Origin: Tomocerus qinae
Taxonomy: Eukaryota; Arthropoda; Collembola; Entomobryomorpha; Tomoceridae
Assembly: GCA_020055645.1 (NCBI GenBank)
Contig: CM034546.1
Span: 111,073,375 to 111,137,374, forward strand
Length of the DNA: 64,000 nt
Reading direction: 5' to 3'
The stretch's first letter is position 1. The number at the start of each line of letters is the position of its first letter. The translations under genes and the position numbers were made by a program. This document shows positions 23,354 to 36,950 of the stretch, in pieces. Below the pieces are notes generated by a model. It did no database searches. It was not told the origin of the DNA and saw only the letters and a program-made list of their open reading frames with translations.

Positions 23354-25883
23354 CCGACCCGACTCATCATTATACGCTAAAGCGACTGTGCTTTGTCTGA
23401 AACAGGGAGAATTTATATTTGACTAGGTATGGCATTTCAGAAGTGTATGATGTATGTAGTGGTTGCTCGGGTTCCTTCTCCACTATTACGCTTTACATTG
23501 TAGGCAAGTGCATCGTGTTCACTCACTCATAGTCTTCATCTCCTCGTCGTTCACAGTGTGTTACTACCTTCATATATCTAAGTAAGCACTAAATATGTGA
23601 ATGCACATTTACTAGAAGACAGTAGTAGTAGTGGAAGGACTCCTCTATGTAAATATGTACTTGGTATGCATGTGTACATATGAAAATAGTAGTTGAACTG
23701 GCTATGGTATGCAGATAAGATGGGATAGGTTCTTCCATTCAGTTCACTTAAGTGTGGAAACGGATGAGCTACAAGGTATGTGTATTTACTCGTCTACTTA
23801 TATGTATGATTTGTGGCTGTGTCTTCCACCTTGTATGTTCTGAGGATAACAATTTTTCACACCTCTTAAATTCATTTCTCGCTGGTTTATGGGAGCAAAG
23901 GAGTAGATTCTTGTAGACGGAGAGTGAGTGGAAGTTTTCACGCGGAAAGCCTTTCACTGCCAGATCTATTTCCTCATACATAACCAAATAAGTAGGCTGC
24001 ATGCTGCACATCCTTACTATTGAAGAACTACCACCACTACATACTATACTATACCATCATCAAAGTGCACCACAACGACCTGTGGAGTTGAAAATGGAAT
24101 TTTTCCTTGTCAACTCGTTGCGTGTGAAGAATTCGAAATCCTTCCCGATGTTTAATTTTTGAACTTTTCCCAAACTTGTTTCTCCGACACTACTTCTGCA
24201 CAAAATGGACTTGGTAGTAGGTGTAATACGTATTAAGGAATGCCTACCAATACTACCCCCTTGCTCCTTATAGCATGTACATGTAGTAACTATTACACGT
24301 ATATACACTGAATCGTAATGGAATGTGTGCTAAATATCAATAGGGTTGACTCAGTATGATATTACTTTTATGTATATATGTACAAATGCTTTTAGTTTTT
24401 GCAAGGCAAAAGATACATTTTAGACTTTGGTTTGCAATGTGATGTAAGTTAAGTAGAAGAGTGGAGTTAAGAGGTGTTTCTCACTATGTCGCACGTATTA
24501 TGTACACCACATACTACTTTATATTATATGTAGGTGACTTATATTGTACGTAACGTGTAGAGTTTTATCGTCGAAGAAATCTAAAAGTAAAGTGGACCAG
24601 TCTCATAGAAAACATTGAGTTCTTAGAATTACGGAGGAAGTGATGTGATTTAGGAATCCTAATGGATATCCGGTTTCGTACGAGGAGCAAAGGTAGGAAG
24701 GAATCCGTTGCAAAGGAAGCCTAATCTCGAAATGAGTAAGTGGGTTTCCCTTCACAATGGCATGTTCATGGCGCCAGTCGCATCGCAAGTCGCAAAGCTA
24801 CGCTTCTTTCTTGTATACCACTTACTTTTGCAACTCCTATGTTCTATACACTTCTTAGATTCATAGCCAATGGAATAGTACTTGGTTAAAAGCATCTTGT
24901 TGGGCACGGGTTCAGAATAACATCATGATGACTGCATATTGCTTACAACGGTGTTATGTGCATTTAGTAGAAAGATATATCTTCTAGTACCTCATGTGTT
25001 ATGCTATAGTGGTATCTATGCGGTAGGCACAACACTTGCTGTAGTATGACGTGGTAAATGCTTTAATATAAAATGGAATACCTTAGAAAAGACAGCTAAA
25101 CATAACTACGTATTCAATGTGGAAAACTTAGTTGTAGTTCAGAAGGGCAGAGAGCACAGATCTCGGATGAGTAACTATAGATAGATATATGTGACCAACC
25201 GACCTATACATAAAGAATTTATTATCTGTCGTAATGTATAGCTTACATGACCATGGCGGTGCTTCGATTGACGTGACTATTCCGAGGTAAAATAAAAAAG
25301 CAAAATCGTGCTACTATCGTAATAACAGGAGTGAGTTATTTGGTATTTGTTCCAGCAATGTGGTTGCATTATATACGTCGATGAATTAATTTTCATACGA
25401 AACTTAATGATTTGATGAATAAATTCGAAAGTAAGCTAAATGCCATATATTATAAGAAACTCAAGAGAATAAAAACAGAGTTAGAAATATGCAGATAAGG
25501 ACGTATAATCAAGTATGATACAGGATATACAACGATTGCTAATTATGGTACAACAGTACGTACCAGCCTGATAAATGTAATGACTAACTACTTGTAAATG
25601 CTTAAGGATTTTCCAAAGAGTTGTAGTAAATTATGAATGTCATGATTGCATTATATTTTAAAAGTCAAGATGTGCACATTTTTAAAAATATGCATTTCAA
25701 CTTGTTTTGAAAAGTAGGGTATACTATACTGAATTAGTATTCAAGTTATCAGCAGAGGAGATAAAGCAACGAAGTAAGTGAAGAGACTATTGTGAAGTGA
25801 TAGTGAGTGTGGTGGATGCATAGAGTTGGGGTATTAGTTTGTGATGGAAGTTAGGGATGTGAGAGAATGAGAGGGTGATAGCA

Positions 25884-25988
25884 ATGGCGACGGTGAAAGC
25901 TAGCAAGGAGGAAGATCGGGAACATATTCTGTATTCTGTCTCGCATATTCGGGAGAACACATTCACGCAGAGATATATGACAGCGGAG
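25884..25988 (+). CDS. Candidate first coding exon, 35 codons, product unknown
   Basis: Seen: the ATG has a good context (GCAATGG), an in-frame TGA lies just upstream, and 35 codons follow with GC-richer composition than the surroundings. The peptide starts MATVKASKEEDREHIL and ends TQRYMTAE. It ends at a consensus donor (GCGGAG|GTGAGT, GT at 25989), in phase 0. Upstream sequence is purine-rich and offers no acceptor tract, so this looks like a first exon with its own promoter rather than an internal exon. Its phase does not match the phase-1 end of the exon at 4660, so it is unlikely to be an alternative start sharing the next zfh1 exon; a nested or separate + strand gene is possible. No family is recognised. 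An open minus-strand frame overlaps but has weaker signals. Confidence 0.35.
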
Positions 25989-26099
25989 GTGAGTTTCCCC
26001 TGGATTGGATGCCTGAGTGGTTTCACTCTCTCCCGGTTTTGCCTGACTGGTTGGACGTGCCCTGTGTGGATGCAATGTCCTGTTCTGTGGAGCGTCAAT

Positions 26100-27600
26100 T
26101 CACTAGGTTGGAGCCAGAGCTAAGTTAAGTCAAGTCGACCAGAGAAAGATGAGAGGAGAGGTAGGCAGAATGGAGGAGCATTGCATGAGTGTCCACTAAC
26201 GATAACGACAGCATGACACCCCATATGATGTCAACTTCCCCTTCCTGCTACATGCGACATCCTTTTCATCCCAATGAAACATCTAGCGTCCCTTCGTTCC
26301 TATGACCATCTCTCTATACCTTATTATATCTCTACAGATTATATAGTAGTCCAGCATCTATATTAGAATAAGGCATGTCTTATCCAGATACTGACTGTAC
26401 ATTAAGTTACTAGTTACTTTACCCTCCCATCTGATATACATAAAGATGGGCTACCATTTTTCACCGATTCCATCAGACTTCATTTATTACAACCAAACTC
26501 ATTAGTTTTGAATGAGGCAGATGGGAAAACATGTGTGATATGATTCCTAGACTGTCCCTCACCATACCTTGTTAATTCAGTCAAAGAATTGAACGAAGTT
26601 AGAATATTATACGACATGCGAGAATAATTTGTGCATGCCATTCTGCAGGGACGGAAAATAACCTGCCAACAAGTGCGTGCACTGGACACAATTACTAACT
26701 CGTTGAGTATTCACATTATTATGCTACTATATTTCCCTGGAAGTCTGTCTGTCTGTCGCCAAGTCATCCAAGCCTATCCCTTAGTATATTTGTATAGAAG
26801 CGTAAGCAAAAGATTCTTGTTCTTGAGCGAAAGTATGTTCGCAAGAAATGTCCGGTGAATTCGCCTCGCCAACAGGATGTCCATTGTGATGTCTAAATCT
26901 GGCAGAGTACCCAGAAGATAGGAGGGAAATTTCCCTTACCTTTACGACCTGAAAGTTTATAGCTCAAAGTAGGTGAAAGCGAAGATCGGAATTATGTTTG
27001 CGTCTGTGTTATGTACATTGGTGTATGTCTGATGCTGTATTTGAGATGCATATATATGTGAAGTTGTCATGTCTGGGCTGACGACGAGGCGATGGCTGCT
27101 CGGTCCGATTCGCCTGCACAACTTGAATAGCTAAATATCCGGAAGTGAGTTGGTTGGTGACTTAGATAGTATTTATATGGTCATAGTATTTCTATGTACA
27201 TAGTTTCACATTGAATGTTGGTTTATTATCTAGTAGTTGGGGGGTAAATCCATAGAAAAGTTTTCAACTAGACGTATACCTACATACATGTAGTTGAAAA
27301 AGATGGTGGTTGGATGAAGTTGAGTCGGACAGGATTAGAAACTTCAGAGAAAGTACTTCTTGTATTTTGTTGACGACTCTATCTCACAGGGAAAGTTAAG
27401 TGTGTTTTACACAGAACTGCATGCAGGAACGTTCTTTAGCTACAAAGATGGTTTAAGTAAGCAAAGCAAGAATTGCTACTCCTAGTACTACATTATACAT
27501 TTAGGCATTACTACTACATGCTATAACTTATTATTGCTATTGTGTATCTATATGGTTTTAGGTTTCTGTTTAGTAGTATGTTCTACTCCAGGCCATGGTG
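26100..27600. other. Non-coding sequence between two candidate exons
   Basis: Mixed composition, somewhat GC-richer around 26000-26200 and 27060-27130, with many short frames and no convincing exon. Nothing recognised. Confidence 0.4.
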
Positions 27601-27660
27601 GTTTGGTTTGCTGCGTAATATACATATGAAACACACATATATGCATTAGCACATGCACAG

Positions 27661-27870
27661 GGTACACCGTTCATCCAGAACAAATTTTGTGGCAAAGTAA
27701 GCGGCAAGCAAAGTTTCCTGATTGTACTCGCGTTGATGATGATGAGGCTTTGTTCCAGTTAGCTAAAGAGAAAGTGTCTTGGTTTGGATTGTCTAGCCAA
27801 CTAAATTCCGCTCGTAAGTACAGATATGAATTAGAAAGCCGAGCCCACATCATCATAAGCATAATTGAGA
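27661..27870 (+). CDS. Candidate internal exon, 70 codons, product unknown
   Basis: Seen: the frame is open from 27630 to the TGA at 27876-27878. A GTAAGT donor (GAGA|GTAAGT) lies at 27870|27871, and a possible but pyrimidine-poor acceptor (CATGCACAG) ends at 27660. If spliced there, the exon is 210 bp with phase 1 at both ends, which would keep frame with the phase-1 donor at 4747. The peptide has ordinary amino-acid variety, with segments WQSKRQAKFPD, DDDEALFQLAKEKVSWFG and KYRYELESRAHII, unlike the charged or serine-rich products of the nearby purine and pyrimidine blocks. No domain recognised. The weak acceptor is the main doubt; it could be a pseudogene fragment. Confidence 0.28.
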
Positions 27871-29664
27871 GTAAGTGAGTCAAGTGTGAACTGAATGCAG
27901 TACATAATAAGTAAAAGTTTGGCCTTAGTTAGTCTCACTGAGTTCCGGAACAGTCCGTAGTCCCTTAATGCCAACTATAACGTATATTCGCCTCAACGAT
28001 CATAATTGAGGGGAATGATGGACGCTCTTTTTATTCTAGACGGAGAGATCCCTCCAAGGCATCTTTGAGTCTTTCTCAATCTAAAGATAAATGTGTATCA
28101 CTATGTATTTCACAGTTGAAAGGAGAACAACTAAGCCAACCTTTCCATTCACCCGACCACCACTTTCTTTACTTTCCACGACGCTTTTTACCACTAACAC
28201 CATAGTGAAACCATTTGTAAAAAACTTGTTTTTTTGCCAAGCAAAGACAAGCAACTATCTATTTATTTTAAATATTAACGCATTATTAGTGGTTGAAACT
28301 TTTTTAAAAAGAAACTTTAAAATTAGATAATTAAAGAATTTTATTTTAATATTTTGCAATACAAATGTTTTCATGGGGGAATCCTGTTTTTGTTGAAGTT
28401 TTAATGATGTTTACATATAATATGAATCGCAGTAGTAATGCAATAGAAATTGTGATCCAGATAAATTGAGTTAAGTAGGGATGAAAAATGTGAATTTGTA
28501 GTGGTGAGGATGAGAGAGTGGTAAACGAGTGTAATCAAGCTTTTAAGTACATAAAACAGATACTTAGGCGAGGAAACCCCAACGCTAGTAATGTAAGTAT
28601 ACTAGTGTCCGTATCTGTAACTCTAACGTGCAATGAGTCAATGATAGTCTTCTCCTGGGATATATTTTATAGAGCTCCATAGAGTTGTGGCTTATAGTTT
28701 TATATGGAGTTGTAGGCTTTTAGCAGTGTTGGTAAGTGAGCATAATAGGAACACTTGGTTTTCTTTGGTATGCCGCTTGTCTTCTTTCAGCGGAGGGAAG
28801 AGTAAAGTGGAAAAGGATATTTCGCGAATCAATAGGTATTTCTAAAGGAATAAATGTGGCATCCCATCACACAGAATAGAGCTAAAGTTAGTGTAATTGC
28901 TGTGGAATTGGAGCCAGCCACCACTACTCCTAGGTATCCATACAACTCTCTAGCTTTTGTATGTAGCCCGTCGTGTCGTCTCGTTAGAAAACATTCTAGT
29001 ATGCCATGCCCATGTATCTTGTAGCGTGGTCAGACTATCACCAAGCCATCCACCTACCTACCTAGCTATTTATTCCACATGCCTTTTACACAAAGACATT
29101 AGATTAAACGATTATGGCTCTCTGCAGTAGCGGAGTCACTCGAAGAACGACGTGGACGACCTAGCCAAAGAGCTCACCAATTCAACAAACACATACTACT
29201 TACTTGACAATGCAATACAATACAATAACCAAGCTTTCCTATTTCCTATCAAATCAAGCGATCTACTGCCAATCCTCTGCAAATACTTCCGTAACTACAA
29301 TTAATAAGTGTAAATACTCTTACATTGGGATATTCACGCTCATTGTTACCTATACACTTCTATTGTACTTTTACTATCATGGACACCCTTGGCATTCCTA
29401 TCACTCGTAATATCTCTTTGCCAAATTCCCCCGGTCTTTGTGATGCTCTGCATTTTATCTCTCGTACAAGGAACACGTTAATATTATAAACATGTAGAAT
29501 TAAAAATGACACTTTCTCCCATGAGAGTAGCTAACGTAATTTTTTTCATAGTGATTTCATTATCATGTAGATAAACCTTGCATGATGTACTGACAATAGG
29601 TATGCCAAAGTATAAAAGATACAATGATAGTATTGGTATTAGTGCAGTTAGTAGGCAGAAGGTA

Positions 29665-29698
29665 TTCCAATTTGCAATATATTTCACAGGTCAGTGAA
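29665..29698 (+). other. Weak recursive-splice-like site
   Basis: CAATATATTTCACAG touches GTCAGTG at 29689|29690. The donor hexamer GTCAGT is the same as the zfh1-like exon 1 donor. The tract is short and the branch point unclear. Confidence 0.2.
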
Positions 29699-32600
29699 TA
29701 AGTTTTCCATTAGTGTGTAGCAAAGTAGTAGTGTGTAAGTAGGTATATGTGAGGAATTAGTGGATGGCTGGCGTAAAGATTAATTTGTACAACCAGAGTG
29801 AATGTATAAAGTGAAGGAGAGAAATACATAGATGAGTGTAATGAAGTTTTTGCTGGTGGTGGATCCGTACGTGCCTTGCTATTGGATTAGCTGGTAAATG
29901 TTTGGTCTGGTTGTACTAGGTATGCATGTACACAGACAGAGTTGAGTGTGGATGGACGAAGGAAGCCAGAGAGGAAACTAAATAGTCGAGGTAGTGTGTT
30001 GGTTGTGTTCTGTTCTGTCTGTATGTAATTGTGAGATGGATCCAATGGGGAACTAAAGTTGTGTGAAGTGAACCAAACTAACACTAATAAGTATTACAGG
30101 GAATGAAATGGAGAATTAGCGATAGTGGGACGAGAGAATAGAAAGCTCTCCTAATCTGATCCGGTCACAGGTGTGACAATGCAACTTGCCTGTAGTATTA
30201 GTCTTCGGTTCATCCAATTAATACCAGGTCTCAAGGGAATTACGCTCGCTGACTGGCTCTATTTTTTCTCTCGAATGTGCGAACTGGCGAGTAAGTGGGC
30301 AAGACGCTAGAGAATAACAGAGAATGAGAAAAGAAGACAAAGTCTGGGCAGAAGGAAGGAAAAGCAGGAGACAAGGGAAAGGAAACCAGAAGAGAGGAGA
30401 AGGTTTGTTAGACAGCAGAAGCTTGGCATTCCATTCCTAATAATACTTAGCTGGTGTAGTGTGTCTACCTTGGTTGGTTGGTAGGTACTAGACACGATAC
30501 AATGCTCTTTCTTGCCCTATGCTGTGGATGTGGACGAAGAAACAGAGATTCATGCTAAGCTATATGTGACATGAGAATGGGAAATTGTATGGAAGGAAAG
30601 GTTTTGTTATAGTAAGTAAAGTGTGGAATGGATGGTAGATGTAAGTATAAGTAAGGTTTACCTGCCTGGTCTGGCATAACACAGGGAAATCCCTGTGCTT
30701 TCTTCTCCTCCTTTCCGTGCTGCCTTCTTATTTATCGATCTTCTATCTAATTGGGCGAAATGCAGGTAGAGCAGCTGGGAAAAATGGCTATTTCATCTTC
30801 CTCTTCGTTTACACGGAATAAACTAAAACCTATTGATTGTGCGTGGTCAGAAAAACATTGAGCACACACAGAATATTTACGAATCTCTCGCGGCACACAC
30901 AACTACATTTTCCTCACTCAGCACAATAAGCTTGAGTCTTGAGAGGATAGTTGTTGCTACTTAGTCAATCAAATAGACATTTCATACATCTTTAAGGTCT
31001 AGTGGAATGAAATATATTTATTAGCTATATATATTACTCCGAGTAATGAATAGGATTATAGAATGATGGAAATCACATGTAGTGGCGGAGTAATTCTTGA
31101 ATCAAAGTTGATGTGGTTTTTGGATTCCTAGGAATACATGCATTATGTAATAGGAGACTAACAAGGACTTACTATATGGTATAAATGATGTAAGTAGATG
31201 TATGAGTTTTGAGTTATTAGAGGTGAATTGGAAAAAGTAGGTCAGAGGGATATGCAACAACTATTTGTGTATATTGGTATAAGTAGCATGAGTGTGTCTA
31301 ACATATGGAGGTGGTATGGTTATTGGTATGCGAGAGACATATCGTATATGTAGTGCAACAAAAGGGCTGGAAAGTAATTGGGAGACATGAGGAAGAAATG
31401 TATTACCCAGCACAGTCTTTGCCATTAACCTCTTTCAGAAGTTGATGTGAGAAGAGAGCACTGGTTGTTTTCCTTTTAACTTTCCACCTGAATTTTGGCG
31501 TAAACAGAGAAAAGATCGCTTCGCTTCAACTGAGCATTTGTTCTATGAATCGCAAAACTCAATAAAAACTTAGCACTGCATGCCGTGCTGACTTTATTCG
31601 TCTTTCCATGGAACTCAGACTTGTGTGCCTATCTTTCTCATTCTCATCTCACGATCACTTATTGTTAGATAGACTTTTTGTACCTTTTTTCTTTCTTTTG
31701 TCGGATGGTCCATGCAGACCTGATATAGTAAATAGAAGCTGACTGCTTTTCCCCGGTGTGGAACATATAAGGGGTATATGGTACTTAACAAAATACCACA
31801 CCTAGGCACATGCTATCAAAACGCAATGCAGTTACCTACAGAAGTTGACTATTCGAGACTTATGCTTATTTATTTTTGTGTGTAGTGGATTCTACAGAGA
31901 TAGTAACTTCATTTATTCTGTCATCTGTACTACTTAGTATGAAATATACTTGCAATATTTAGTATAGTAAATTGAAAGGTATTTGTCTGTGTATAAAGAC
32001 GTGCCAAGGTACTAAGGAGAGCAAAGTGTTTATAGTATAATAGGTAGGTACTAGGTAGGTATGTACTCTGTGTAGGTAAGGCAGTAGCTTTTTGGCTTTC
32101 TGGAAAGAAAAGCATCACCATGAAATGATTACTGTTCCTATCCATCACTGTTTTCCTCGTACTACCTTTGAATTTTTCATCCTCTTCACTCTTCATCAGA
32201 ATCTTCTCCCACTGCACTTGGCTTTTCGTGGCATTTGATGAAATGGAACATGAAGATCTAACTGAAGTCGAGAGCGAGTTGGAGGCTGAACAGAAGAGAA
32301 TCCCTAGTCTAGTCTGAACAGTTTCTTTATTGCCATAATAAGCCTGTCACTTTGCTCGTTCCCACTTCCTCTCCCTAAAAGTCCCACTGGACCCACGTTT
32401 ATTTATCGGTGATTGATTAGAATTATTTGTTTCTGTAGGGACTAACTGGTTCTTTATATCTTCTTTCGAGTTCTTTGTTGGAGAATCTCTCAGCTATTAA
32501 TACTCTGTAAGGATAAAGAACAGATACAGGAAGACGGTAGACAACAGAGCGACCGCAACCTATTCGGAAATGTATAAAATAAATAGAACACAGTGTGTAT

Positions 32601-34151
32601 GTATTTGTCTTGTGTATCAAGGCTGAAGAAAAAAATGTTTGTTCTCTATAGCTATTGTTGGGGAGATAATGGGAGGAAAGCGTATAGGAGATTTTTGGCA
32701 ATTACAATAAGAACACAGGTTGCCTACCTAAACAAAACAGTTTTCTAAACAAAACTTGCTGTTCGCAACTCTTTCGCGATGAATAGAATAGCTATCCCTA
32801 CTACACAAGAGGAAGTCAGAGCAAAACAGTATCAGCACTGCAGAATCATTCCTTTGTATACATAAGTATTCATTCATTGGGTAGCTCCTATTTAGATATC
32901 TACTATAATGCTATTTGTCTAAAATGCACTTTCTCTAGAAGGAAATAGTGGACAAAAGTTTTTGTCAGATTGGCTCTAGTCCCAAAGGGCTTGAATTCTC
33001 GCTGCGATTACTGTTACTTACTTAATACTCCGTATAGGACATACCTCCATGGTTATACAAGTTATAGACTCCCGTCGCTATTACCACGGCGTTCTTCTGA
33101 TGTTCTCCGATTATCCAATTTCATTAACTTGGCACAAACACGAAACACGGCAAAGTTGTTTGTTTAGATATGTATGCAAAGGAAGCTAACGATAAGTAGA
33201 GAAGCAAAATTCAACATGAAGCAGGTTCAACATAATGTGCACGTTTACACTTATTATACGCCCGCATCAATGTGATTTGACTGCTCTGGCGGCGGAGACA
33301 AACATTCTGTTTACTGTTACTACAGTGTCATTTACGTGTGTTTCAAAAGGGCTCAATGAAGCTATCATACTAATTTCCTCATTCGATGAATTTACCTTAA
33401 TCACCTTTCTTGTTTCTTGCACACCATTATATGAGCTCGGCTAAGTTTCCAACACTTCAACCAACCTATACTACTGTAATTCCCTATATAAGTGGATATG
33501 TTTCAACCTACAATTATATGCAGTATACTATTTAAGTATGTACTATTTCTGTATTTACACATATAACAATATAGTAATGTAGTTTGGTACGCTCTAGTGT
33601 TTGTTATGCTGTTGTAATAGAAAAGAATGTGTGTTAGTACATGTGCTACATTGTAGAACCTGTAAATGCATAGAAAGAGTCGAAAAACATTTGCTAAGAT
33701 ACTTTATATCTCTGTTCACACAGCAATTAATGTTAACTAATGTCTAGAATGTTTGGTATGCTTTATGCTTTGGTGAATATCTATTCGTGGGCAATAGAAC
33801 TTTTATAATAGAGGTTATATGCGTTTCATATGGTTAGTTTAAATTCAGATAGCGAGAGTCTAAAGATATTATCGTGTGAATTATTCGGAAAGAATGTGAA
33901 GTGTAGTATATATTTTATGAAGAGGTATGCCTAGCGGGGTTCAGGTACGTATATTACAGGGTAGTCTCATTGTGAGTCTTGTGGCTATAATATTGGCAGA
34001 TTTAAGATCAAATTATTTTTGATAAACACGTATGAAGCCTTTATGTATGATACGTAAGGTTTTGTTCAAAATCCAATATTTTATAGCCTTGGAAATTTAT
34101 TAACAATGGAGAATATGAGGAGTATCTCGACTCTCCAGATGAAGGCTAACT

Positions 34152-34173
34152 TAGGTAGGTAGGTAGGTAGGTT
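34152..34173. repeat. (TAGG)n microsatellite
   Basis: About five tandem TAGG units. The same tetramer, and its complement CCTA, is scattered singly or doubly through the whole window. Confidence 0.85.
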
Positions 34174-36297
34174 ATTACATACGATCAACTTCAAGTCACT
34201 ATAACTAACCGTAGAAAAGGTTTAAAGAGAAAGCTTTATCGATTCTAGATATCACAAATCAATTTTCTGTTATGTAAGCTTCAAAAGGTCTCATGGTTTA
34301 CGAAGGTAGCGTATAGGTATGTAAGACATAAATGGGAGGGAAACTGTATAAATAGGAGTAGAGGAGAGCCATTCTCATAGTAGGACACGACTCGTGGTTC
34401 TTAGGTAAAATGTACTTACCTAATGGCGGATATGATAGGGAAAATTGAACTTGCCTTCCCGCTCCTGCTCGTTTTCTTCAATCAAGATCCATAAGTTATT
34501 TCTAAGTATAAAGGGCATGTCACCTTTATAGATATGTAGCTTATCGTTACGCTAGCCTGGAAATATGGAAGCAAAGTGCCTCAGAACGGAGGTAAAGCAA
34601 AGACACTTTATGTATCTACTACTATGTTTTCATTAGAGTTCTTCTGCTTCATTGCTATCGCTGTCTCCTTCATTATTTCGTCGGTTTTGTGAGCAATTGT
34701 ATTTTCACATTCATTTTCCCTCCAGAGGAGAATCATCCCTACAAAATATATTCGGTAGTATATGAATCTATCCACCACATGGCATGGGGTACTTAAGGTG
34801 ACGTATTAAATACATCTACCCTAGTTGAACTTGATCAACAAGGTGATTTCATAGGATCTCTCAGCGTTTAAATGCTTTATAGTGTCAGTGATATTATGCT
34901 CTTAATGTGTGAGAATAAATCTTTAGCTCCTGTGTAAATGATTTTTGGTGACGGAAGCCGAGAAGGGTTCTACCTCGCACATGTAGGACATGTACCTTTG
35001 CAATAAAAAGTAGGGATGCGTGCAGTGGGATTCAAAATGTTATTGAATTGATAACGGGGACAACAGAAGGAGAGAATGTGTGGATTATAACCGAAGCGTG
35101 GAACTAATGGGAACACGTGCGAAAAGTCAACGAATTGTGGCGATTAGCTTTGGAGATGAGACGTGAACGTTGGAAATTGTTAGATTAGAGGTGGACGAGA
35201 TATTAGACATAACCAGGGATCTTTTACAATGAACTAAACTAATCGCGGCAGGTAGCCATACACTCACTTGTAATGTGTGGGGACTCGTGATGCGATGCGT
35301 CAAAAGAAAAACGGTCCATGATTCAGGGGATTTGCACAATGAGTCAATTCATGTGGAAAGAGGGGCGGCTGGGTAAGTCTACTGTATACTCTCTACCTTC
35401 AACCTTTGATCGACGGCATTAATGTATCCAAAGAATAAAATAATGTTCAACTATAACCATAGCTAAGTATATAAATAATATTTGATATATATCATTTGTG
35501 TGTATTTGTTGTATCTAGCAAATGTATATAGGGAAGGTAAATAACGAGAAGAGGTAGTGCTGACTGCCTGAACAAAGTTTGCCGTGTGTCCAGTCAAGTT
35601 TAGCTCTATTTCTCTGTAGACTCAGATATTTACTTGCGAGACTAAAGAAGTGCGCAGGCAGTGATGCAACCTAGGAGCAGAGAAGTAGGTATTTATTTGT
35701 ATTTCCACCTTGAGAGAAGTTCAAGTGAAAGTACGATGCTGTTTTGTCTCCTGGCAAAAACGTGACAAGTACGGAAAGTAATTTGAAAGCTTTTAATCCT
35801 CCTATTTCTCTTATTTCTCACGAAACAAACTCAGCGTCTTGTCCAGACTAAAGATAGTAGCAACTTTGTAAAATTAACCTCTGTCGCACTCATCTGTCTT
35901 GAATTTATTCTGCTAAGAAGTGTAAGACTCACTCACGTTCACCTGCGTCGCAACACAGGGACTGTACATAATGAAAACAACTCTCGGAAAGTTTACCTAT
36001 ATATTTTAACTATTTGGTAAAACTCTTGTATTTAGGGAGTTTAAATTGAAGCAGGTGTTGTGTTTCAGGAGGGAGGGTTCCTATCATGTATAAAACTGTT
36101 TCTAAATATCTGTACTACCTATAGCATATAGAGACCTTAGAATTACTGCATTTTCCAAGATCAATAGAATAGGTCTAGTAACTACGTAATTATACGTACT
36201 AATGATAAGTCACCTAGTAGTGAGTCAACAGGAGAAAAGCAAAGTTTGTTGTCACAGGCATAGGAGCTATAGTAAATGCAAAGTGCTTATTAACTGA

Positions 36298-36528
36298 TTA
36301 AAAGGAAGAAATTAATCCTAATGCTAACATTATAAGCAATGCCAAGCGTTTATCTTTGTTTACAAAAGTAATAAATGAAGTTGCATTAGATTTAGCTAAG
36401 CAAGCAAAGCTTGTGTCTGGATTCTCGGTATTTTGTTCGATGTTGCTTGGTTCTTTGTTAGTTAGGTTTGTTCTTTGAAAGAGAAATAGTCGGTTGGTGG
36501 TCGCTGGGATTGAGTGGAAAACAAACAT
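36298..36528 (-). CDS. Small ATG-started frame, 76 codons, doubtful
   Basis: The frame begins with a true ATG at 36528 on the minus strand and ends with TAA. It encodes a polar N-terminal two-thirds and a hydrophobic end (LALLIMLALGLISSF) that could be a short membrane segment. Residue variety is more protein-like than most frames here. No family recognised and no splice sites assigned. Chance is a real alternative in a 64 kb AT-rich sequence. Confidence 0.15.
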   Translation of the reverse strand: MFVFHSIPATTNRLFLFQRTNLTNKEPSNIEQNTENPDTSFACLAKSNATSFITFVNKDKRLALLIMLALGLISSF

Positions 36529-36914
36529 TAGGAATTACCTACAGTTTTGTAGATTTTGTTCTGTAGGAGGCGAAAGGAGGAAAGGTCAGTATGACGTAAA
36601 ATTCCGTGTTAACAAATCCCATTGAATTCACCTGCTTGACGGGTTTACTTACTTGCGCGTATCTCTAGAAAATATCCTAGTGTTAAATGAAATGAAAATT
36701 GGTACATCTTTTCAGTACATCGGATAGCAGTTTGCAGTTTACAAAGAAATCCCTTGATAGCAAAGACTTGTGCTGATGGCCTTGTGGGAATTAATTAGTC
36801 CTAATTGATACCATTCATCTTCGTTATGTAAAAATCTCGTTTTACCTTGGCCAGTTTAAAAAGAGATGGGTTGCAGTTGTACTGTCGACTTATCTCTAAA
36901 AGTATAGTACTATT

Positions 36915-36950
36915 GGCCTAATACACTATATTATATCTTATAGGTAACGC
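36915..36950 (+). other. Moderate recursive-splice-like site
   Basis: A CTAAT branch-like motif at about 36918-36922 is followed by an AT/T-rich tract and CTTATAG touching GTAACG at 36943|36944. The branch spacing is right; the donor beyond GTAA is poor. Confidence 0.22.

Larger units (their letters stand above)
7600..25800. other. Long non-coding stretch with scattered simple repeats
   Basis: No exon stands out. A strong acceptor (CCATTTCTGTTTTCAG, ending about 8086) is followed by a short open frame without a good donor. An isolated strong acceptor (CATCGTCTAATCAG) ends at 20936. A perfect 12 bp palindrome carrying CACGTG lies at 20509-20520. The + strand is strongly purine-rich from about 22060 to 22860 and pyrimidine-rich around 16490-16700. 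The rest is AT-rich filler. Confidence 0.4.
28000..36290. other. Non-coding stretch with microsatellites
   Basis: A strong acceptor (CTTGTCTTCTTTCAG) ends at about 28790; the following sequence has no good nearby donor. A hairpin CACAGGGA-AA-TCCCTGTG lies at 30680-30697. A (TAGG)n run is at 34152-34173. Purine-rich sequence lies around 30290-30420. No recognised genes. Confidence 0.4.

Noticed and set aside
24060-24308. 82-codon minus-strand frame
   Set aside because: No ATG start, no splice sites, no recognised domain.
28776-28835. Exon after the strong acceptor ending near 28790
   Set aside because: The open phase gives an unremarkable peptide and no good donor follows within 150 bp.
30764-30772. 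CAGGTAG (Zelda-type) and CAGGTA/G (ZEB-type) sites here and at 15354 and elsewhere
   Set aside because: TAGGTA/CAGGTA strings are so common in this window that single matches carry no weight.
34152-34173. TAGG run considered as telomere-like repeat
   Set aside because: The unit is a tetramer, not TTAGG, and the array is only about 22 bp.
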